Source: Brevibacterium pigmentatum (GTDB lineage Bacteria > Actinomycetota > Actinomycetes > Actinomycetales > Brevibacteriaceae). Taken from it: 64,000 nucleotides of DNA. This document shows, piece by piece, positions 9,134-18,177 of the stretch. The stretch lies in assembly GCF_011617465.1 (NCBI RefSeq), contig NZ_CP050153.1, forward strand, positions 620,001 through 684,000, written 5' to 3'. Within the stretch, counting starts at the first letter, position 1, and every line of letters starts with the position of its first letter. The translations under genes and the position numbers were made by a program. A model generated the notes under the pieces. It made no database searches. It had not been told where the DNA came from and saw only the letters and a list, made by a program, of their open reading frames with translations.

Positions 9134-9684
9134 GCGCGGAGACAGACTCTGCTGCAACTCGACCGGCCGACGAACGACACCACGAATCTGGAAGTCGGAC
9201 CACCTCGGCGATGGTTTCGAGCATTGTGCTCGGCTTCCTCGCGATCTTCTACCTCATCAATGCCTTTCTTCTGCCGGATGCAGCCGGAGAAGATGGAATC
9301 GGTCCGAAGACGTTCCCCCTGGTCGTTGGAATCGTCCTGTTCGGCACAACCGTTCTCGGCATCATCGCGATACTGCGCGGAAGTGTCGACGTCAGGCCGG
9401 TCGAGGGGCAGGAGTTTCTGCGCGTCATCTGGTGTGTCTTCCTCTTCGGACTGTATGCGGCCTCGATCTTCCTCATCGGCTTCGTCGAAGCCTCAGCCAT
9501 CTTCTCGATGTTGGTCTCAATGACGGTGTTCGGAATTCGCCTCAGCGTGGGACGAGCCGTTGGACTCTTCCTCATCAACATTGTGATTGCGATGGTTCTC
9601 TTCCTCGTGTTCGACATCTGGCTCAATGTGCTTCTGCCTGTCGGCTGGCTGGAGTACCTGGTATTCGGAGGTCTGCAGCTGTGA
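9130..9684 (+). CDS. Tripartite tricarboxylate transporter small membrane subunit (TctB)
   Basis: Small membrane protein of 184 aa with four hydrophobic segments at about 27-48, 60-82, 97-128 and 137-172, the standard TctB plan. An acidic, Ser/Thr-rich N-terminal tail precedes TM1. The start is ATG 9130, which overlaps the TctC stop (ATGA). A longer in-frame start at 9058 would overlap TctC deeply and is not supported. The gene overlaps tctA by 4 bases (GTGA). It forms the membrane complex with TctA. Confidence 0.86.
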   Translation: MSAETDSAATRPADERHHESGSRTTSAMVSSIVLGFLAIFYLINAFLLPDAAGEDGIGPKTFPLVVGIVLFGTTVLGIIAILRGSVDVRPVEGQEFLRVIWCVFLFGLYAASIFLIGFVEASAIFSMLVSMTVFGIRLSVGRAVGLFLINIVIAMVLFLVFDIWLNVLLPVGWLEYLVFGGLQL

Positions 9685-11192
9685 GCACTATCAACGATCT
9701 CCTCTCGGCTCTTGGCGGTATCGCGGCATCACCGACTCTGCTGCTGGTCGTCTTGGGCGGAGTCGTCCTCGGAACCATCGCCGGTCTGCTGCCCGGCATC
9801 GGTCCGTCGACTGCCATTGCGCTCCTCCTTCCGGTCGCGATCACGGTTCCGGCCGAGATATCGCTTCCACTCATGGTCTCGTTGTATCTCGGTGCAGAAT
9901 ACGGCGGGAGGATCTCAGCGATCCTGCTGAACATCCCAGGTGACCCTGGCGCCATCATGACCACACTCGACGGCCACCCGATGGCATTGAAAGGCAAGGC
10001 GGCCACCGCGCTTTCCATCTCTGCTCTCGCATCATTCGTCGGCAGTGTGCTCGCGTTCCTTGGACTGGCTTTCATTGCCGGGCCGATGTCGGAACTCGGA
10101 CTTGCGTTCGGACCCGGCGCCTATTTCGCGGTCGTCGTCATGGCGCTGGTGCTCAGTGCCACCCTCGTCGGTTCTGCACCGATGCTGGGGCTGACAGCAG
10201 TCGCCATCGGAGTGGCTGTTTCGACCGTCGGCATCGAACTTCAGTCCGGGCTTGCTCGCTTCACCTTCGGCAGCTTCACCCTCTTGGAGGGAATCGACTC
10301 GATCGTCGCGATCATCGGCGTCTTCGGCGTCGGTGAGATCTTGGCCAGCACCACGATGGGCAAGGACTCCCAGGTGATGTCGAAGTTGTCGGGACGATTT
10401 CTTCCGACAAAGTCCGACCTCAAGCAGGGGACCCTCCCCAGCCTGCGAGGATCGGTCATTGGATTCGTCGCCGGAGTGCTCCCAGGCGCAGGAACGACGA
10501 TCGCCGCCTTCTTCTCCTATGGGCTGGAAAAGCGACTCGCACCGGCGTCGGCAGGCATGGGCAAGGGCGCTGTCCGTGGACTGGTCGCGCCGGAGTCCGC
10601 GAACAACGCTGCGGTGTCGGGGTCGATGGTGCCTCTGCTGACTTTGGGTATCCCGGGATCAGGCACGACAGCAGTGCTGCTCGCCTATCTGATGATGTAT
10701 GGGCTCAACCCCGGGCCCGGTTTCTTCGATGCGAACCCAGAACTCGGGTGGACGATCATCGGGGCACTGCTATTCAGCGCGATCCTCGGCGTCGTCATCA
10801 ACATCGGCGCGTCCCCGTTGCTCGCGAAGATCCTGGCCATTCCGATGCCGTTCATGGCCCCGGTCATTCTCATCCTCGCACTCATCTCCTGTTACAGCAT
10901 CCATAATTCGGTGACCGATGTGTACATTGCACTGGCATTCGGCGTACTCGGGTATGTGATGCGGCTGGTCGGAATGGCGCCGGCACTCCTGGTCATCGGT
11001 CTCGTGCTGGGCGAGATGCTCGAGCGCAACCTGCAACAGGCTCTGGGACTGACCGGTGGAGACTTCTGGGCGATCATCACTGACCCGCTGGCCATGGTGT
11101 TCCTCATCATCGCGGTGTTGGCTCTTGTTTCGGTGCTGCCGTGGAAGCGGATGACCGGGAAGAAGAGTACTGATAAGAAAGTCGATATCTGA
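9681..11192 (+). CDS. Tripartite tricarboxylate transporter large membrane subunit (TctA)
   Basis: Main permease subunit of 503 aa from GTG 9681, overlapping the TctB stop. It has about 11-12 hydrophobic helices. Both conserved family regions are visible: GTIAGLLPGIGPSTAIALLL near the N-terminus and GFVAGVLPGAGTTIAAFFSY in the middle. Further signatures are LNIPGDPGAIMTTLDGHPMA and LGIPGSGTTAVLLAYLMMYG. With the TctC receptor and TctB it makes a complete sodium- or proton-coupled carboxylate importer. It is paralogous to the minus-strand TctA at 20612. The gene ends 20 bases before a convergent small gene. Confidence 0.92.
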   Translation: MSTINDLLSALGGIAASPTLLLVVLGGVVLGTIAGLLPGIGPSTAIALLLPVAITVPAEISLPLMVSLYLGAEYGGRISAILLNIPGDPGAIMTTLDGHPMALKGKAATALSISALASFVGSVLAFLGLAFIAGPMSELGLAFGPGAYFAVVVMALVLSATLVGSAPMLGLTAVAIGVAVSTVGIELQSGLARFTFGSFTLLEGIDSIVAIIGVFGVGEILASTTMGKDSQVMSKLSGRFLPTKSDLKQGTLPSLRGSVIGFVAGVLPGAGTTIAAFFSYGLEKRLAPASAGMGKGAVRGLVAPESANNAAVSGSMVPLLTLGIPGSGTTAVLLAYLMMYGLNPGPGFFDANPELGWTIIGALLFSAILGVVINIGASPLLAKILAIPMPFMAPVILILALISCYSIHNSVTDVYIALAFGVLGYVMRLVGMAPALLVIGLVLGEMLERNLQQALGLTGGDFWAIITDPLAMVFLIIAVLALVSVLPWKRMTGKKSTDKKVDI

Positions 11193-11212
11193 AGCGTTTA
11201 ACCCCAGTGGTT

Positions 11213-11491
11213 CTACTTCCGCAATCTGCTGATGGACTCGATGGCGCCGTCGTAGGCGGCGGCGATGTCGACGAGGTCGATCCGGTCCGGCAAGTCCCCG
11301 GAGGACTGATGGCTGAGGAGGAATTCCACGGTCGCGCGGACCGAGGCTTCGTCATTGCCCAAGACTCCGTCCGAGACCTCTTCGGCATCGTCGAACATCA
11401 GAACGATCTCGTCGGTTCCCGTCGCCGTGTGGATTCGGGCCAGGAACTCGCCCGTGTCCTGCATCTCGACGTCGATCTTTTCGCCAGCCAT
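11213..11491 (-). CDS. Small acidic hypothetical protein
   Basis: Cytoplasmic protein of 92 aa, acidic, with alternating strands and helices (IDVEMQDTGEFLARIHTATG, then a helical C-terminus ending ISRLRK). No TM segment or known motif is recognised. The start is the ATG whose complement is 11489-11491, because GGGAGG lies 5 bases upstream of it. An in-frame ATG 39 bases further upstream lacks an SD. It converges with tctA. No function is assigned. Confidence 0.6.
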   Translation of the reverse strand: MAGEKIDVEMQDTGEFLARIHTATGTDEIVLMFDDAEEVSDGVLGNDEASVRATVEFLLSHQSSGDLPDRIDLVDIAAAYDGAIESISRLRK

Positions 11492-11660
11492 TTCGACCTC
11501 CCACTGCTCGGTCCACGCGGTTCGGTTCATCCGACGGCGCGGCCCAATCGACTGCGTCCATTCCTGCTCTTCAGCATAGACCTGACTTGCGACCCCTTGG
11601 GCAGATGTGCGGAAGCTGGCATCGTTGCAGGCAACACAGCTACGGAGGAGGATACGTCCA

Positions 11661-12500
11661 ATGACTCAGCGCCGTCTGCAAGAGGCTGCTTACCAGGGCC
11701 CCGCGCTCGAGCTCGACAGAGGCTTCTATTCACTGATCGGTGAAGACACCAAATCTCGGGACATCGTCGACGAGTTCACCATTCCCATCCGTTCCGGGCA
11801 GGCGTGGGACGTCCCCGCCGGCCATGTCTGCCGCATCTCCACAGTCGACGGTCCGCAGGTCGGCGACCTCAACCTGTGGAATCGCCACGACCCCAGGGAG
11901 CGATTCTGGGCGGCGCGGACCCGTCAGCTGCAGGCCGCCCACGTTTCCACCTTCGACCGCCTGTGGTCGACTCTGCCGTTTCTGCGGCCGATGGCCACAA
12001 TCGTCGGAGACACACTGTCCGATTACGGCACCGATCCGGAAGGCGGTCGGGTGCACGACACCTTGGGCACCCGATGCGACCCATACGTCTCGCAGATGTT
12101 GAGCGGCGTGAACTTCGACTACCACTGCCATTCGAACCTCGTCCGTGCGATCCTGCCGTACGGCCTCACCGAATTCGACGTCCACGATGTGCTCAACGTC
12201 TTCCAATGCACAGGACTGAACGACAACGACGAATACTTCATGAAGACCTGCCCTGCACGACAAGGCGACCACTTCGAGTTCTTCGCCGAGCAGGACCTGC
12301 TTGCGGCCCTGTCCACCTGCCCCGGCGGAGATCTCTCCGCACCGATGTTCGGGGACGGTGCCGCAGACCCGGTGGAGAACTGCCATCCTTTGAAGGTCAC
12401 GGTCTATCGAATCGCCGAGGACCTCCTCGGCGATTGGACCGAACCGACTTCGCCGAACTATCGAGGAGCCCACGGGCTCCGACCTCAACCGTGGGCGTGA
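11661..12500 (+). CDS. DUF1989 / urea carboxylase-associated family protein
   Basis: Cytoplasmic protein of 279 aa with the DUF1989 pattern: VPAGHVCRISTVDGPQVGDL near residue 55, NLWNRHDPRERFWAARTRQL, and a Cys/His-rich stretch (GTRCDP, then NFDYHCHSNL). Family members are encoded with urea carboxylase or allophanate hydrolase genes and may bind metal or handle urea and guanidine derivatives. None of those partners is next to it here. GGAGGAG lies about 10 bases before ATG 11661. The N-acetyltransferase gene follows after 27 bases, probably in one transcript. The family call is firm; the reaction is unknown. Confidence 0.82.
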   Translation: MTQRRLQEAAYQGPALELDRGFYSLIGEDTKSRDIVDEFTIPIRSGQAWDVPAGHVCRISTVDGPQVGDLNLWNRHDPRERFWAARTRQLQAAHVSTFDRLWSTLPFLRPMATIVGDTLSDYGTDPEGGRVHDTLGTRCDPYVSQMLSGVNFDYHCHSNLVRAILPYGLTEFDVHDVLNVFQCTGLNDNDEYFMKTCPARQGDHFEFFAEQDLLAALSTCPGGDLSAPMFGDGAADPVENCHPLKVTVYRIAEDLLGDWTEPTSPNYRGAHGLRPQPWA

Positions 12501-12527
12501 GCACGCGCCCAGAACGGAGGGCCCGCA

Positions 12528-13442
12528 ATGGCACCGTCATCTCTCATAGCCCGGTATGCTGATCGGCTCGGACTCGATAGCTCGGAGGACGGATTGCGAC
12601 GTCGGGCGCACGGGACGACCGACGAAATAATCGACCTCATCGATGAGCTGCTGGCCGCCCACGTCCGGTCGATATGCTTCGAAAACCTCGACGTCATCGC
12701 AGCACGCGCGGCAGGTGAGTCGCGGAGCATTCCCACTGACCTCGACTCACTGTGGGCGAAGCTCTTGGACGCAGGCCGCGGCGGCTACTGCCACGAGCAC
12801 GCAACACTCATCCGTGCCGTGCTCCGAGAGCTCGGGCTGAGTGCGCATCCGGTCCTCGCTCGCGTCCACCTCGGCGATGGGAGGACCGCGCCGGGAGGGC
12901 TGACGCATCAGGCGACGATCGTCGATCTCGGCGGTCGACGGTTCCTCGTCGATCCTGGGTTCGGCGGTGGGACACCGCAGGCTGCGCTCGCCCTCGATGC
13001 TGAGTCGAAACCGCGCAAGACCGAGTACGGAGAGCACAGACTGGTTCCGGCGGACACAGCGTTGGAGCCTCCAATGCGAGCGGAAGCCGAATGGGCGCTG
13101 CAGTCCCGGACCAATGCTGACCAGTCCTTCCGCACTGCCTATGCTTTCGCGGACGTCCCGCGAGAACAAGCCGACCTCGAGGTGTCGAACTGGTTCACCG
13201 CGACGAAGCCAGGCACGCGCTTCACCGGCGCACCTGTGGTGGCCAGGACGCTCGGCAACGGCGGCAAGGTGTCGCTCGAGGGCCGCCAGCTGCACCGCGT
13301 GCGACCCGGTGGCGAGCCCGAACGCCTCGAGCGGACGGTGACCGATGCTGCTGACTTCGCAGTAGTTCTCCGCGAGGAGTTCGGTCTTAACCTCGACCGG
13401 ACTTTCACCGACCCGATCTGGGGCATCGTCGAACAACAATGA
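12528..13442 (+). CDS. nat: Arylamine N-acetyltransferase
   Basis: Cytoplasmic enzyme of 304 aa that moves acetyl from acetyl-CoA to arylamines or hydrazines. The catalytic triad can be read directly: Cys88 in RGGYCHEHA, His127 in GLTHQATIVDLGG and Asp142 in FLVDPGFGGG. Length is slightly above the usual 270-280 aa. GGAGGG lies 7 bases before ATG 12528, and the gene follows DUF1989 by 27 bases. In actinobacteria NAT genes often sit with ring-cleavage or steroid catabolism genes; here the neighbours do not indicate a pathway. Confidence 0.9.
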   Translation: MAPSSLIARYADRLGLDSSEDGLRRRAHGTTDEIIDLIDELLAAHVRSICFENLDVIAARAAGESRSIPTDLDSLWAKLLDAGRGGYCHEHATLIRAVLRELGLSAHPVLARVHLGDGRTAPGGLTHQATIVDLGGRRFLVDPGFGGGTPQAALALDAESKPRKTEYGEHRLVPADTALEPPMRAEAEWALQSRTNADQSFRTAYAFADVPREQADLEVSNWFTATKPGTRFTGAPVVARTLGNGGKVSLEGRQLHRVRPGGEPERLERTVTDAADFAVVLREEFGLNLDRTFTDPIWGIVEQQ

Positions 13443-13484
13443 CCTGACTGGCCGCTCGCTCCTGTTCGCTCGGCCGCACGGGTC

Positions 13485-13490
13485 TACACT
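13485..13490 (+). promoter_or_regulatory. -10 box for leaderless AraC-family gene
   Basis: TACACT followed by GGCGCC and then ATG 13497. The 6-base gap puts the transcript start at or next to the A of ATG, so the mRNA would be leaderless. No SD is present. The same TAnnnT-GGCGCC-ATG layout occurs before the oligopeptidase gene at 24063. Confidence 0.55.
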
Positions 13491-13496
13491 GGCGCC

Positions 13497-14348
13497 ATGT
13501 CCGCGTCGCGCACTGACGAGCTGATCCGCCGGCCTCACCCGAGACTGCGACCGTTCGTGGGCGATTACGCCGGCTATGACATCTCCGGCGTCCCCGCGGG
13601 GACGCATCTCGGGTTGCCCTCGGGCACGTTGACCTTCATCGTCTCGATCGACGAACCATTGTGCCAGGTCGATGCGGCCACCGGCAGTCGCGAACATTTC
13701 GATGTGCTGCTAGCCGGCCTCCACCTGCGCTCGACGCTCATCGCTCACTCCGGCGCGATGTCCGGAATCCAGATCAACTTCAATCCGTCGGCTCCCCGCG
13801 CGTTCTTCGGAATCCCCGCCGCCGAGTTCGCCCATCACAGCGTCGATGTCGCTCGGATCTCCCGGCCGCTGGCCGCGGAACTGCACGAGCGGGTCAACCT
13901 CGAGACCGAATGGTCCGCCCGCTTCGCCGCCATCGACGACGTGCTCATGCGCACGATCGATGATGCGAATCGTCCCCGCGCCGAGGTGACCGCCGCCTGG
14001 CATCGGATCACTGACAGTCACGGCGGTCTGCCCGTCTCCCTCATCGCCGACGACGTCGGATGGAGCCGACGCCATCTGGGCAGTCAGTTCCGGTCCGAAT
14101 ACGGGATCGGGCCGAAGGATGCCGCACGAATCGTCCGCTTCGATCGAGCGCGGCGACTCATCCCCGCCGGTCGGGGCAGTTTGGCGGAGATCGCTGTGAG
14201 CTGCGGTTATGCCGATCAAGCGCACCTCAACCGGGACTTCCGGGATTTCGTCGGTCTCAGCCCGAGCCATTGGCTGGCCGCCGATGACGTGGCCCGGTCA
14301 CGGACGGTGGGAACAGATTCGGCGGGGGTCGCCTCGGCGATGGGATGA
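13497..14348 (+). CDS. AraC-family transcriptional regulator
   Basis: DNA-binding regulator of 283 aa. The N-terminal half is a beta-rich sensory domain of the type found in DUF6597-like AraC regulators (start RRPHPRLRPFVGDYAGYD). The C-terminal AraC HTH spans roughly 160-262, with the first helix-turn-helix around SLIADDVGWSRRHLGSQFRS and the second around LAEIAVSCGYADQAHLNRDF, ending GLSPSHW. A VOC-family gene starts 80 bases downstream, a pairing often seen with this AraC subgroup. The gene end contains a one-mismatch copy of the dispersed motif (GTCGCCTCGGCGA, 14328-14340). The likely target is the VOC gene; the ligand is unknown. Confidence 0.88.
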   Translation: MSASRTDELIRRPHPRLRPFVGDYAGYDISGVPAGTHLGLPSGTLTFIVSIDEPLCQVDAATGSREHFDVLLAGLHLRSTLIAHSGAMSGIQINFNPSAPRAFFGIPAAEFAHHSVDVARISRPLAAELHERVNLETEWSARFAAIDDVLMRTIDDANRPRAEVTAAWHRITDSHGGLPVSLIADDVGWSRRHLGSQFRSEYGIGPKDAARIVRFDRARRLIPAGRGSLAEIAVSCGYADQAHLNRDFRDFVGLSPSHWLAADDVARSRTVGTDSAGVASAMG

Positions 14349-14428
14349 ACTGTTCCCATTTGTCCAAGACGTGGAGGGAGGTGCTCCGCGACGATGGAGT
14401 TCTATCTTCGACGAACTCAGGAGTGAAC

Positions 14429-14836
14429 ATGTCCGAGAATCATGCCAACGTCTGGCCCACCTTCCGCTACCGCGATGCCAAAGCTGCGATCGCATTTCTG
14501 CAGGAGGCGCTCGGCTTCGAAATCATCGCCGAGTACACGAACGCCGACGATCCGAACCGCGTCGATCACGCCGAATTGGCCTGGCCAGAGGGCGGGGGAG
14601 TGATGCTCGGGTCCGTCCGCGATGACGGCGGGGTCATGACGAAGACCGGAGTAGCCTCGGGGTCGGTGTATCTGGCCTCCGGCAACGTCCGCGAACTCCA
14701 CGCGCGTGCGCTCGCCGCCGGTGCCACCGAGGTCATGGGACTGACCGAACAGGACTACGGGTCGCTCGACTTCGCCATCCAAGACCCCGAGGGTGTGCTG
14801 TGGTCGGTGGGGAGCTACCGTGGGGCGGACAGGTGA
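14429..14836 (+). CDS. VOC / glyoxalase-bleomycin resistance superfamily protein
   Basis: Small cytoplasmic protein of 135 aa with the paired beta-alpha-beta-beta-beta plan of the vicinal oxygen chelate fold. It starts WPTFRYRDAKAAIAFLQEAL and ends DYGSLDFAIQDPEGVLWSVG, the typical C-terminal metal-site region. The start is ATG 14429 with AGGAG 5 bases upstream; an in-frame ATG at 14345 lacks an SD and overlaps the AraC gene. Such proteins range from glyoxalases to antibiotic-binding proteins. The preceding AraC regulator suggests inducible expression. The substrate cannot be told. Confidence 0.85.
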   Translation: MSENHANVWPTFRYRDAKAAIAFLQEALGFEIIAEYTNADDPNRVDHAELAWPEGGGVMLGSVRDDGGVMTKTGVASGSVYLASGNVRELHARALAAGATEVMGLTEQDYGSLDFAIQDPEGVLWSVGSYRGADR

Positions 14837-14867
14837 CGGCTGTGCCCGGCTCACGCCGTTCAGAGAG

Positions 14868-16028
14868 TCATTCCACCCGCGCGTCGACGCCGTCGGCCCA
14901 CCGGTACGGTCGGGTGGCGAGCAGAGCCCCGACCGAGCGGCGCAGACGAGACACCTCGGCGCGGACGGTGACCACATGGTCGCCGTCCCCGTAGAGGCGC
15001 TGGCTGAGGTCGGCGGCACTGATGCCGGCAGACCCCGCCGAGGTGACCGCCGCCAGAATCTGCGCCCGCCGTGGCGTGAGCGGAACGACCAAAGGATCGG
15101 TGCCGGAATGGATATCGAGAACGGGCGGATCCTGCCTCATCCGCAGGGTCACCGAGGCACGACGCTCGCCGGTGGGCCGCAGCAGCCACCCGCCCGTGAT
15201 CTTCTCCGGCAGACATAGGCCCGCACCGGGGATGAGGATCGAACGGTCGGCGGCCGGTGCCTCGATGCGGTCGCGGCTGCGCACTCCCTGCTGATAAGCC
15301 ACCCATCCGGCATCGTCGACGACGAGGGCCGGGCCGGACGTGCCGGCGAGCATGGCCGACATCCGATCGCGCAGAGTGTTGAGTGCCTCCTGCTGAGCGA
15401 TCATCAGCCGGGCTTCGGCCAGGCGCACCGCCGTCGTCACCAAGGACTGCACAGCCGGGTGAAGCGTCATCGCCGGACCGCTGATATCGACGACTCCCAA
15501 CAGGGTCCCGTCATGCGGGTCGTGCACGGGCACGGCACTGCAGTACCAGGGATGCTGAGACGCTTCGAAGTGCTCGGCGGAGAAGAGCTGGACGGGTGCC
15601 TCCTCGGTCAGCGCCGTGCCGATGGCATTCGTGCCGACCTTGGCTTCGGACCAATGCGCTCCATCGACGAATCCGAGCTCATCGGCTTGGCGCCTCGCGG
15701 ACGCCGCACCATCACGCCACAGAATGACGCCGTCGGCATCGGTGACGACGAGGATGAATGGAGCCGCATCCGGAGCCCGTAGCAGCACCGACCGCATCTC
15801 CTCGACGACCAAGCGCAGCCGCGAATTCCTTCTCCGAGTCTCCAACTCAGTCTCATCGGCGACGACCCGGGCATTCGCGCCATCCGGGTCCAGCCCCAAG
15901 CGCAGCATTCGATCCCACGAGCGCCTGACCAGCGCGCGCGGTTGCACCGGGGGAGACGCCCCGGTGATCACAGCATCGTGAATGCGTGTCAGATCCCTGG
16001 CGAGATGCGCCAGATCCGGCTGAAGCAT
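14868..16028 (-). CDS. GAF-domain transcriptional regulator with C-terminal winged helix
   Basis: Regulator of 386 aa on the minus strand, divergent from the flavin monooxygenase gene. The N-terminal half resembles the sensory part of AcoR-type activators: RRSWDRMLRLGLDP, then a GAF domain with HWSEAKVGTNAIGTALTEEA and HPWYCSAVPVHDPHDGTLLG. It lacks the AAA+ sigma-54 domain. The C-terminal 70 residues (LTPRRAQILAAVTSAG, then VVTVRAEVSRLRRSVG) look like an OmpR-like winged helix. The start is ATG 16028 because a TATACT box lies exactly 6 bases upstream, which fits leaderless transcription; longer in-frame starts are unsupported. The divergent layout suggests it controls the monooxygenase. Confidence 0.82.
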   Translation of the reverse strand: MLQPDLAHLARDLTRIHDAVITGASPPVQPRALVRRSWDRMLRLGLDPDGANARVVADETELETRRRNSRLRLVVEEMRSVLLRAPDAAPFILVVTDADGVILWRDGAASARRQADELGFVDGAHWSEAKVGTNAIGTALTEEAPVQLFSAEHFEASQHPWYCSAVPVHDPHDGTLLGVVDISGPAMTLHPAVQSLVTTAVRLAEARLMIAQQEALNTLRDRMSAMLAGTSGPALVVDDAGWVAYQQGVRSRDRIEAPAADRSILIPGAGLCLPEKITGGWLLRPTGERRASVTLRMRQDPPVLDIHSGTDPLVVPLTPRRAQILAAVTSAGSAGISAADLSQRLYGDGDHVVTVRAEVSRLRRSVGALLATRPYRWADGVDARVE

Positions 16029-16034
16029 GCCTTG

Positions 16035-16040
16035 AGTATA
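16035..16040 (-). promoter_or_regulatory. -10 box for leaderless GAF regulator gene
   Basis: Read on the minus strand, TATACT is followed by CAAGGC and then ATG 16028. The 6-base spacing matches the other leaderless candidates in the window. It lies in the 154-base divergent region shared with the monooxygenase. Confidence 0.5.
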
Positions 16041-16182
16041 AGACGGGAACGAGCCCCTGACCATGGGGTCGAAGCGTCTGTGAGAATCCCGCCTCGGCGC
16101 GAGCCATGCAATTCGATGCAACTCTTCCGAGCCGTGAGCGTCCGTCCTAGCTTGGAGTCACTGAACTCAACGAGGAGGAAAG

Positions 16183-18003
16183 ATGACAACGACGCTCGAC
16201 CGTCCCCAGCTGACTGCCGATGACATCGCAATGAGGTGGCTGCAGGACTTTGAATCGGCCCTGAGCCGCCGGGATATTCCGGCCGCCGCCGGACTGTTCG
16301 CCACGGACAGCTATTGGAGAGACCTTGTGTCCTTCACTTGGAATCTCAAGACGGTGGAGAATCCCGATGGGGTCACCGACCTGCTCACCCATAACCTCGA
16401 CCGCGTCTCGCCGGAGGAGTTCGAACTCAGCGAGCCGGCGGCAACTGCCGACGGAGTGACCGAAGCCTGGTTCACATTCGCCACCTCGGTGGGGCTCGGC
16501 AAAGGGCTCGTCCGCCTCATCGACGAAGACGGCACCAAGGCCTGGACCATGCTCACCTCGCTGCAGGAGATCGCCGGACATGAGGAGCCCCGCGGCACTC
16601 GCCGGGTCAAAGGCGCCGAACACGGCGTCGACCCCGAACGGAAGAGCTGGTCGGAGAAGCTCGCCGAGGAGGACGACGCCTGGGGCAAGACCGCCGATCC
16701 CTACATCCTCGTCGTCGGCGGCGGGCAGGGTGGGATCGCCCTCGGCGCTCGCCTCCGCCAACTCGGGGTGCCCTCGCTGGTCATCGATCGGTGGGAACGT
16801 CCAGGTGACCAGTGGCGGTCGCGGTACAAGTCGCTGTGCCTGCACGATCCGGTCTGGTACGACCACCTGCCGTATCTGAAGTTCCCCGACAACTGGCCGG
16901 TGTTCGCGCCGAAGGACAAGATCGCGGACTGGCTGGAGTTCTACACGAAGGTCATGGAGATTCCGTACTGGTCATCGACCACAGCCGCCTCGGCTAAATA
17001 TGACGAAGCAGCCGGCCGGTGGACGGTCGAGGTCGACCGGAACGGGGAGAAGATCACTCTGCACCCGACCCATCTGGTGATGGCCACGGGTATGTCGGGC
17101 AAGCCGAACATCCCCACCTTCCCCGGCTCGGACATCTTCAAGGGCGAGCAGCAGCACTCCTCGCAGCACCCGGGCCCCGACGCCTACGCTGGCAAGAAGG
17201 TCGTCGTCATCGGCAGCAACAACTCGGCGTTCGACATCTGCGGCGCCCTGTATGAGAACGGCGCCGACGTCACGATGGTGCAGCGCTCGAGCACGCACAT
17301 CGTCAAGAGCGACTCGCTCGTGGAGATCGCGATGGGCGACCTGTACTCCGAACGTGCGCTGGCCAATGGTGTGACGACGGAGAAGGCGGATCTCATCTTC
17401 GCGTCACTGCCGTACCGGATCATGCACGAGTTCCAGATCCCGCTCTACGACCAGATCAAGGAAGCGGACAAGGACTTCTACCAGCGGATGGAGGATGCCG
17501 GGTTCGACCTCGACTTCGGTGACGATGAGTCCGGGCTGTTCCTCAAGTACCTGCGTCGAGGGTCGGGATATTACATCGACGTCGGATCCGCCGAGCTTGT
17601 CGCCGACGGGAAGGTGAAACTGTCCAAGGGACAGGTCGACCACCTCACCGAGGATGCCGTCGTCCTTTCCGACGGAACCGAACTGCCGGCCGACCTCGTC
17701 GTCTACGCCACCGGCTACGGTTCGATGAACGGGTGGGTCGCCGACCTCGTCGACCAGGAGACCGCGGACAAGGTCGGCAAGTGCTGGGGCCTGGGGTCGG
17801 AGACGACGAAGGACCCGGGCCCGTGGGAGGGCGAACAGCGCAATATGTGGAAGCCCACCCAGCAGGAGAACCTGTGGTTCATGGGCGGCAACTTGCACCA
17901 GGCCCGCCACTACTCGCTCTACCTGGCGCTCCAGCTCAAAGCTCGCCACGAAGGCATCGAGACTCCGGTGTATGGGCTGCAGGAGGTTCATCACCTGAGC
18001 TGA
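16183..18003 (+). CDS. Flavin-containing monooxygenase with N-terminal NTF2-like domain
   Basis: FAD- and NAD(P)H-dependent monooxygenase of 606 aa, cytoplasmic. Residues 1-150 form a SnoaL/NTF2-like domain (IAMRWLQDFESALSRRDIPA). The flavoprotein part then begins with the FAD Rossmann motif GGGQGG at 179-184. A BVMO/FMO-type fingerprint FKGEQQHSSQH spans 319-329, and a second, NADPH-binding Rossmann motif (VVIGSNNSAFD) lies near 341-351. The NTF2 fusion makes it longer than a classical FMO (about 450-540 aa), but it matches a known actinobacterial and fungal subgroup. GAGGAGGAAAG directly precedes ATG 16183, a very strong SD. It ends 80 bases before a hairpin terminator. The substrate may be an amine, sulfide or ketone and cannot be decided. 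Confidence 0.88.
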   Translation: MTTTLDRPQLTADDIAMRWLQDFESALSRRDIPAAAGLFATDSYWRDLVSFTWNLKTVENPDGVTDLLTHNLDRVSPEEFELSEPAATADGVTEAWFTFATSVGLGKGLVRLIDEDGTKAWTMLTSLQEIAGHEEPRGTRRVKGAEHGVDPERKSWSEKLAEEDDAWGKTADPYILVVGGGQGGIALGARLRQLGVPSLVIDRWERPGDQWRSRYKSLCLHDPVWYDHLPYLKFPDNWPVFAPKDKIADWLEFYTKVMEIPYWSSTTAASAKYDEAAGRWTVEVDRNGEKITLHPTHLVMATGMSGKPNIPTFPGSDIFKGEQQHSSQHPGPDAYAGKKVVVIGSNNSAFDICGALYENGADVTMVQRSSTHIVKSDSLVEIAMGDLYSERALANGVTTEKADLIFASLPYRIMHEFQIPLYDQIKEADKDFYQRMEDAGFDLDFGDDESGLFLKYLRRGSGYYIDVGSAELVADGKVKLSKGQVDHLTEDAVVLSDGTELPADLVVYATGYGSMNGWVADLVDQETADKVGKCWGLGSETTKDPGPWEGEQRNMWKPTQQENLWFMGGNLHQARHYSLYLALQLKARHEGIETPVYGLQEVHHLS

Positions 18004-18083
18004 CTCAAGAGTCGGCGCGGTGTGGAGCTGATCGAATCCACGTGGATCCACGCTGGCCGGTGAATTGCTGCCCATAGGTGGGC

Positions 18084-18122
18084 GAAATGGTCACGTTCTA
18101 TTGCGCAGAACGTGACCATTTC
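18084..18122 (+). terminator. Hairpin terminator between convergent monooxygenase and TetR genes
   Basis: A perfect 16-bp stem: left arm 18084-18099 (GAAATGGTCACGTTCT), 7-base loop, right arm 18107-18122. It lies between genes that converge, so it can serve both. Confidence 0.8.
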
Positions 18123-18177
18123 TCCCGCCTAGTGCGTGTGCTGGGCGTCTGCCGGGGAAGCAACAGCGGCAGGCGTT

